The notes beneath the pieces are model-generated. The model saw only the letters and a list, made by a program, of their open reading frames with translations, did no database searches and was not told the DNA's origin. A DNA stretch of 64,000 nucleotides from Heterohyrax brucei (taxonomy: Eukaryota > Chordata > Mammalia > Hyracoidea > Procaviidae), in the NCBI GenBank assembly GCA_028571685.1, contig CM053146.1:116101431-116165430 (forward strand). The letters run 5' to 3'. Positions 58,674-64,000 of the stretch are shown piece by piece. How positions within the stretch are numbered: position 1 is the first letter of the stretch; every line of letters starts with the position of its first letter. The position numbers were made by a program, and so were the translations under genes.

Positions 58674-59350
58674 TGTCTTAGTCATCTAGTGCTGCTGTAA
58701 CAGAAATACCACAAGTGGATGGCTTTAATAGAGTGAGATTTATTGTTTTCACAGAAAAGTACACTAAATGTTCATATCCAGGGCATCAGCACCAGGGATA
58801 GTCTTTCTCTCTTGGCTCCAGAAGAAGTTCCTTGTTGTCAGTCTTTCCCTGGACTGGCAGATTCTGAGGTGCAGGAACTCCAGGCCCAAAAGATACACTC
58901 TGCTCCCAGCATTGCTTCTTTCCTTATAGAAAGAGATCTTCCACTCTCTGCTTGCTTCCCTTTCCTTTCTATCTCAAGGGACTGCCTCAAGGCACAATAC
59001 AGTCTTATACATGAAGTCCTGTTTCCCTAACACAACCAACACCCATCCTTCCACATTAACCTCACAGAAGCATAATTTACAACATATAGGACTATCACAC
59101 CAAACTGCTTGCTTCCCTTTCCTTTCTATCTTAAGGGACTGCCTCAAGGCACAATACAGTCTTATACATGAAGTCCTGTTTCCCTAACACAACCAGCACC
59201 CATCCTTCCACATTAACCTCACAAAAGCATAATTTACAACATATAGGACTATCACACCAAACTGGGCATCATAGCCTAGCCAAGCTGCTACATAATTTTT
59301 GGGGGGACACAACTGAATCCACGACAGGAGACATATTTCAACCCATGACA
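58674..59350 (-). mobile_element. MaLR LTR2, shared middle LTR, with internal duplication
   Basis: Starts 'tgtcttagtcatctagtg' and ends near 'caacccatgaca' (a first possible end is 59326). It is longer than its relatives because of a 157-bp tandem duplication at 58948-59261. It sits between the two internal regions and serves both. Confidence 0.82.
58948..59261. repeat. 157-bp tandem duplication inside LTR2
   Basis: Copy 1 at 58948-59104 and copy 2 at 59105-59261, both from 'ctgcttgcttcccttt' to 'atcacaccaaa'. Only a handful of differences, so it is much younger than the LTR. Confidence 0.93.
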
Positions 59351-60429
59351 CTCCACTCCTTGGCCCCCCAAATCACATCCTTGCAACATGCAAAATATAT
59401 TTATCCCACCATAGCAAAAGCAATAGCAAAAACATATTCATTCTGTATCATGGCGAAAGTTTTAACTGTAAGCACCAAACCCAAAATGCCCCTTCCTCTG
59501 TGAAATCTAGAATACAGCTACCCACTTCCAAAGGTACAACAGGAGAGCAGGCACAAGCTAGACATTTCTATTACAAATGGGAGAAACCAGAGGAAAAGAA
59601 AATAGGGACCAAGAGAGTCAGCAGAACACATTACATTAGTTGTTGAGACTCTGAAAATAACCCTGTATTCTCTGAGTCATTTTACACAATGGTCCTGCCC
59701 TCCAGACTCTGGGTACTGGCCACACTACCCAAATTTTCAGGGGAGGCCCCTTGGCCTAGGCTTCAGGTTTGTCATCGAAGTCCCCTGGGACAGTGACTCT
59801 GCCCTCTGCACTTTACATGCACCATTCTCCTATTCCGAGTGGCCATACCACTGTTAGCAACACCAGGAGCCATGGCTCCACCCTTTGAAATCCCAGAGCT
59901 CATGGCCATACCTTTAGAGGCTGAGGCAGCTCAGCTCATGTTCCTTGTCTCTTCTTCTTCTCCTTCCTGTGGCCTCTTGACTCTCAAGTCTTACACTCAC
60001 ATCTGCTCTGCTTGGACAACTATTCCAAAGCTCTGTAGATGTACTGGTAAGTGTCTGGAGGTACCCTACTCTGCCAATAAACTTCAGCAACAAGCCACTC
60101 AGCTCCCTTGCTCTGTGGGTTGACAAGCCTAGCTCCACTGATAAGTGCCCAGAGGCTCCCCACTCTGCCAAGAAGCTTCTTGTTCATGGGTCAGATCCAG
60201 TTTTGTCTTATGCTAGTCTCCTGGTTCTGCTGTGGCTGCTGCTGGTTCTCTGATGCCATCACTTCTCTGATGCTGCCAGTCCACTGCTGCTGCTTCTCAC
60301 TGTCTGTGTTTTCTCCAGTTAAACAGCTTTCCTTATTTTCTTCTGAGTTTTCAATCCATTCACAGTGTCAAAACTATTTTCACATTTTAGGTATCTGTTA
60401 CAGCAGCACCCCACTCCTGGTACCAAATT
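59351..60429 (-). mobile_element. MaLR internal region, second copy
   Basis: About 1.08 kb. At its right end 'ccactcctggtaccaaatt' (60411-60429) next to LTR3 is the place of the primer-binding site and leader in element sense. Chance open frames of about 90-110 codons exist on the plus strand, antisense to the element. Confidence 0.78.
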
Positions 60430-60922
60430 CTTAGTCATATAATGCTGCTGTAACAGAAATACCACAAGTGGATGGCTTCAAAAAAGAGAAACTTATTCTC
60501 TCATTCTCCAGTAGGCTACAACTCCAAATTCAAGGCATCAGCTCCACGGGAAGGCTGTCTAAGTCTACTCCCTCTGGAGGAAGGCCCTTAAGATTCCTTG
60601 GTCTGGCAGCATCTCAGCATAGGAACCATACCAACAGCTGCCCTCTAATCCTGCCACTGCCTCCTTGGAGGTGTGAGGTACCTGGGTCTCTCTTCTCATC
60701 TCTTTTTTACATCTCAAAAGAGACTGAGTTAAGACACTATTCAATGTTGCAGAGCTCATCAGTGTAATTGCTGCTAAGCCAGTATATTAAATCAGAATTT
60801 ACAATGCATAGGAAAATTTCACCAAATGGTGAAATGGTGAACAATCATACAATACTGGGAATCATGGTCCAACCAAATTGATATACATATTTTGGGGGAG
60901 GGGGGAACACAAATCCATGATA
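60430..60922 (-). mobile_element. MaLR LTR3, 5' LTR of the cluster
   Basis: 493 bp, from 'ttagtcatataatgctg' to 'aacacaaatccatga'. Has 'gctgctgtaacagaaat', 'gtggatggcttc' and the later LTR landmarks in order. Confidence 0.82.
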
Positions 60923-61070
60923 CTCTTGTTTTCTATAGTTCATGTGTGAATTAGAATTCCTATTTGTCTCTATCACATGTCTTAGGTGCAGTATCTTTGG
61001 CTTGGTGCCCTTACTAGGAAAAAAGAGGTCCTCCTTAAAAGATTTCCAGTGAGGCGTGGGTGAACCTTTC

Positions 61071-61141
61071 AGTGACATCAGGGGGCGGTCCTGCCATTTC
61101 TGCGTCACAAGCAGCCAGTTTTCGCAGTTTCCCTGACGTCA
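61071..61141. promoter_or_regulatory. Cluster of CRE/ATF-type sites
   Basis: A perfect palindrome TGACGTCA at 61134-61141, preceded within 65 bp by TGACATCA (from 61073) and TGCGTCAC (61101-61108). CREB/ATF proteins bind such sites; CRE palindromes with CpG are typical of CpG-island promoters near the start site. Confidence 0.7.
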
Positions 61142-61239
61142 AACCTCACCAAGTGCTGTCAAGCAAAGCTTCCGCTGGATGCCTGCGTGGCCAAGCGGAG
61201 AGTCATGAGAGGCACTCATACACAAGCCCTCTTCCTTTG

Positions 61240-61404
61240 GCCATATGTACCCAGCGCCTTCGGCCTTTGGCTCTTCGGGCGGCGGTGATACGGTTGGCCG
61301 GAGATCTAAACGCCATCTCTGTACTCGTATAGGAAGGATGCTCCCTCACCCCTCCCCTTGTCTCCTACGGTGGCCCAGATGTAAGCAGAACGCTCTCTGC
61401 GGAG
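61240..61404 (+). other. Possible plus-strand first exon (5'UTR)
   Basis: Inferred from the donor GCGGAG/GTGAGC at 61405 downstream of the CRE cluster. An alternative donor AT/GTAAGC is at 61381. No coding likeness; the 5' limit is a guess. Confidence 0.3.
61311..61318 (-). promoter_or_regulatory. YY1-like site
   Basis: CGCCATCT on plus is AGATGGCG on minus, the YY1 core. YY1 often lies just downstream of starts in CpG-island promoters. Confidence 0.45.
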
Positions 61405-61446
61405 GTGAGCGTGGGGCTAGGACGCAGGCGCAGGGCTGCGGTGAGA

Positions 61447-61606
61447 TTGAGGCGCAGGCGCGGGGCGTGGCTGAGGCGCGGGCGCGGGGCGTGGTGGGGC
61501 GGGGCTGAGGCGCGGGCTCGGGGCGTGGTGGGGCGGGGCTGAGGCGCAGGCGCGGGGCGTGGCGGGGCGGGGCTGAGGCGCAGGCGCGGGGCGTGGCGGG
61601 GCGGGG
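61447..61606. repeat. 34-bp GC-box minisatellite, four full copies
   Basis: Full copies start at 61471, 61505, 61539 and 61573; a 24-bp partial copy lies at 61447-61470. The unit begins ctgaggcgc and ends ggcgtgg[c/t]ggggcgggg. Each junction forms a GGGGCGGGGC Sp1-type box. Copies 3 and 4 are identical; copies 1 and 2 share a T variant. As 34 is not a multiple of 3, each copy reads in a new frame. Confidence 0.95.
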
Positions 61607-61666
61607 TCTGTTCGCCTCACACCCCAGGCTGTTTCTTCCTCCCGAGGGACTTGTGAACCGCTCACC

Positions 61667-61950
61667 TGGCTCCAGCAAAGGCTTCGCACGTCCTCGGTTT
61701 CGCCTCACCCTGAGTCTCTTTCTGCCCCACTGCATGAGCGAGGCCGGCGTCTCCAGGCTGGGATCAAGGTGTCTGGTGCGTGGGAGGAGGTGGGGCACAG
61801 ATGGTCTTATGCTTCTGTCCAGGCCCGTTGATAGGAGGGGGTGCCGACGAGGCCTTGGGTGGAGGTCTCCGGGCATGTTGAATCTGGGGAAGGGGCGGCT
61901 TACGCAGGTTGGATTTAGATAGGGCTCGGTACCCTTTGAGAGCGGTCCAG
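61667..61950 (-). other. Possible minus-strand first exon (5'UTR)
   Basis: Inferred only from the strong CAG/GTGAGC donor at 61668-61660 and the CpG island. The upstream limit is a guess. It would be the start of a leftward transcript, perhaps the one containing the exon at 620-771. Confidence 0.3.
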
Positions 61951-62060
61951 GCACCTGTGCCGCTGAGATCCGGAGCCACCTGTCCACACATCCCCTTCGC
62001 TCGGTACACTGCGCTGTTTCCAGCTGCCTTTAGACCCAGGCCCTTACCAGCCTCTAGAGA

Positions 62061-63404
62061 TAGGTTTATTTTGGAAACGTTCGATTTTTGTCTCAATGAT
62101 CCTTTTACTACCATTGTACAGCAGATGCGTGACTGGTCAGATGATGGCGCCATTATTCCTTGCCTCTAAAAGGCTCTTCCAGCTCATAAAATTATGCGAC
62201 GCAGTGATTTTAGGTAGTGTGTAGAAGAAATGCGTAGCAAGATAATGGCTCTCAAGAAAGCATAATCTACCCCCTGTTTAAAAAAAAAGGAAAGTATCAT
62301 TCCTTTTATACCAATTATATACTCTGAGGAAAAACAAAGCAGAATCTGAAAAATTCTGTAGCGATTGCATTTTCAGAAGAAAATCACCATAAACAGTGTG
62401 GGGTATCTTTCCATTCCTTTAAAGAAGATGTAAATATTTACATATGTTATTTGAATGGGGTATGTATGTAACCTGCTTTTCTCAGTTAATGCATGCTGGA
62501 CTTTATTTGTATCACTGTATAAAAATCTAACGGATAAAACACTGCTGCCTCCTGAAATTGCACTGACCCAGAGGCTAGAAGGCAAAAATTTTCATCTCCA
62601 TGTATCTGGGTTAAGAAACTTGTTACACAGTGGCCAATGAATTGAATAGAAATAAGCTGAAAATTTAGGGTGAAGACCAGCTTCTGCAAAATATTGTTTG
62701 CTTCTTTTGATGTTTTTTCAAACTGCAGCTTTCAGCCCATTAGTGAGTTGTAAAAGTATATTATGACTAGCATTTAAGAACAAGAGTGCAGAAAAAAAAT
62801 GCAGTGTGTAGTGAGTCTATTGTTTTGTAAAACTTTAAATTTTGTATGTATGTTTGTGTGTGTGTGTGTATGTGCTTTGTTGCAATACAAAATGTGTTCC
62901 TGTGTCATGCTAAATAAATTTGAAATTCACTAATGCTGTCGGCACGCATTTCAAATAGAAGCAATGATGCAGTTAAGATAAACAATTTTATTTTTTCTGT
63001 AGAATATGACAGTTTTTTTTGCAGCAAATTAGATACCTGTTTGTTTTTCCTGATATTAAAACAATCAATTAGTGTTCCTGAAAATACAGAGAAGCAACAT
63101 TTCATTCAAATTTAAGAGGTTTAGGAGCATAAGCTGTTCTGATTTATTTAGGGTGAAATCATAGCTGCACTGCTTACTGTGTGTGATCTATTTAGGCTAC
63201 CTCTTCTTTGTAAATCTCAGTTCCCGATTTGTGATGATGCCTGGCACAATTGGTTAAGTGCTTGATACTAGCCGAAATACCGACATTCTCATTTGGAAGA
63301 AAGTCTTGGTGATCAGCTTCCAAAGAGTCACAGTCTTGAAAATCCTTTGGAGCACAGTTGTACTCTGCACACATGGGGTAGCCATGCTTTGGAATGGACC
63401 TGCC
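62061..63404. other. Unique sequence beside the CpG island
   Basis: Repeat-poor, AT-rich. A short (TG)n run at 62856-62870. AAATAAAT near 62911 could be a polyadenylation signal for a plus-strand transcript, but no coding frame precedes it. An open frame ending at 62169 (plus) has no family likeness. Confidence 0.4.
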
Positions 63405-63505
63405 AGCAACAGTAAGAACATAGCACCTACCTCATAAGATTCTTTGAGTTCTAGATGATAATAATGCATGGGAAGCTGTTAACATAGTACCTGACTCAGA
63501 TTTGT
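63405..63505 (+). repeat. MIR SINE tail, plus
   Basis: 'catagcacctacctcata', 'gataataatgcatggga' and 'agtacctgactcag' follow the MIR 3' order. Confidence 0.5.
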
Positions 63506-63515
63506 AGCACTAGCT

Positions 63516-63630
63516 AAGGAGCCCTGGTGATGCAATGGTTAAGCATTTGGCTGCTAGTGGAAAGGTTTGAGATTTGAACCCACTGGTAACTCTGAGGAAG
63601 AACTGGGATCTGCACCACTAACGATTGTTG
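63516..63630 (+). repeat. AfroSINE-like head, third structural type
   Basis: 'ggagccctggtgatgcaat' to 'aacccactggtaactc', like the copy at 15829, cut short by the next SINE. Confidence 0.72.
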
Positions 63631-63636
63631 TTTTTG

Positions 63637-63840
63637 TTGTGTGTGCCATCTAGTGGATTTTTGAATTGTAGTAACACTGTAGGACAGACTAGTACTGCCT
63701 TGCAGGGTTTCTTAGGCTGTCATATATACCAGAGCAGATTGCCAAGCCTATAGCAGCTGGTGCGTATGAACCGTCTGTCTTTTGGTTAGCAGCTGAGTGA
63801 TTAATCATTCTTTGGATTAGCAGACCAGTGCATAGCCACT
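63637..63840 (-). repeat. AfroSINE, long type, minus
   Basis: Has 'agggtttcttaggctgtc', 'accagagcagattgcc' and 'ttttggttagcagctg' in the long-type order, with a duplicated head region near 63800 ('ttggattagcagacc'). Confidence 0.8.
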
Positions 63841-63869
63841 TTGCTGTGAGGGCTTTTTTTCCCATAAAA

Positions 63870-64000
63870 ATTGTTTTTATTTTGTGCAGTTGAGTTGATT
63901 CTGACTCACAGCAGCTATCTAGGATGAAGCAGAACTGCTAAGGCTTCCTAGGTTGTCATCTTTAGGAAACAGATCACCATGCCTCCTCACCATACCTCAC
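63870..64000 (-). repeat. AfroSINE, long type, minus, cut by window end
   Basis: 'gagttgattctgactcac', 'gaagcagaactgc', 'cctaggttgtcatcttt' then the edge of the window. The head lies outside. Confidence 0.78.

Larger units (their letters stand above)
61070..62060. promoter_or_regulatory. CpG island, probable bidirectional promoter
   Basis: The only GC- and CpG-rich block in the window, free of transposons. It has a full CRE, GC boxes and a YY1-like site. On the plus strand 'gcggag' precedes a GTGAGC donor at 61405; on the minus strand 'gccag' precedes a GTGAGC donor (GT at 61665-61664, last exon base 61666). This suggests non-coding first exons leaving in both directions. Open frames here (for example 61346-61987 minus, Pro/Arg/Ala-rich) come from GC bias and the 34-bp repeat and are not credible proteins. 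Confidence 0.75.

Noticed and set aside
59839..60434. Open frames of about 94-108 codons in the second MaLR internal region
   Set aside because: They are antisense to the element and lack retroviral motifs.
61346..61987. 213-codon minus-strand frame rich in Pro, Arg and Ala in the CpG island
   Set aside because: It runs through the 34-bp minisatellite, where every copy changes frame and all frames stay open because the sequence is GC-rich. No domain, and overlapping frames exist on the other strand.
1..64000. CRISPR arrays, phage genes, operons, riboswitches or a new defence system
   Set aside because: The window is mammalian in every respect; the direct repeats found are target-site duplications, tandem slippage or shared transposon families.

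Overview
The window is a stretch of a placental mammal genome, almost certainly from an afrotherian and most likely a paenungulate such as an elephant or manatee. The basis is its repeats. It holds at least 19 copies of a tRNA-headed SINE of the AfroSINE type, several copies of an RTE/BovB-type LINE matching what is known as the elephant RTE family, and an L1 lineage with a long CT-rich 3'UTR. Many copies of a MaLR-type LTR absent from my knowledge of boreoeutherian repeats are also present. No bacterial, plasmid or phage feature is present, and there is no CRISPR, operon or new multi-gene system that I can support.

Only two places look genic. Near the left edge (about 620-771, minus strand) is a short open exon-like block with good splice signals. 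Near the right edge (about 61070-62060) is a CpG island with a CREB-type palindrome, a YY1-like site and four full copies of a 34-bp GC-box minisatellite. It has candidate splice donors on both strands (61405 plus, 61665 minus), so it looks like a bidirectional promoter. One reading is that the window is mostly the first intron, about 60 kb, of a minus-strand gene whose promoter is the CpG island; that is an inference, and the gene is not identified.

Between these the DNA is layered transposon debris. 1-9.2 kb: unique sequence with a fold-back mariner MITE (2960-3516), a MIR, AfroSINEs, a truncated RTE, a hAT relic and an old L1. 9.6-16.1 kb: MaLR LTRs, AfroSINEs and an internally deleted mariner with transposase remnant (12874-13760). 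16.2-18.1 kb: an old L1 hit by a younger L1 3' end and by a solo MaLR LTR, each with clean target-site duplications. 19.2-22.7 kb: an AfroSINE split by an RTE with an inverted 5' half, which is itself split by a mariner MITE. 22.7-32.3 kb: MaLR LTRs, SINEs, L1 3' ends and an internally deleted RTE. 32.3-40.3 kb: a nearly 8-kb full-length but dead L1 with a second L1 3' end nested in its 3'UTR. 41-48.3 kb: an older L1 whose upstream flank is a degenerate purine-rich tandem array with a dimeric period near 290 bp. 48.4-56.3 kb: LTRs, a near full-length RTE (50010-53175) and an antisense RTE. 56.5-60.9 kb: a MaLR cluster arranged LTR, LTR-internal-LTR-internal-LTR. 61-62.1 kb: the CpG island. 62.1-64 kb: unique DNA, a MIR and AfroSINEs.

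All retroelement reading frames seen are broken by stops, frameshifts or deletions, so nothing here appears able to move by itself. Repeat names are from recognition of sequence patterns, without a database search; edges are usually good to about 10-20 bp, and to the base where a target-site duplication is given.
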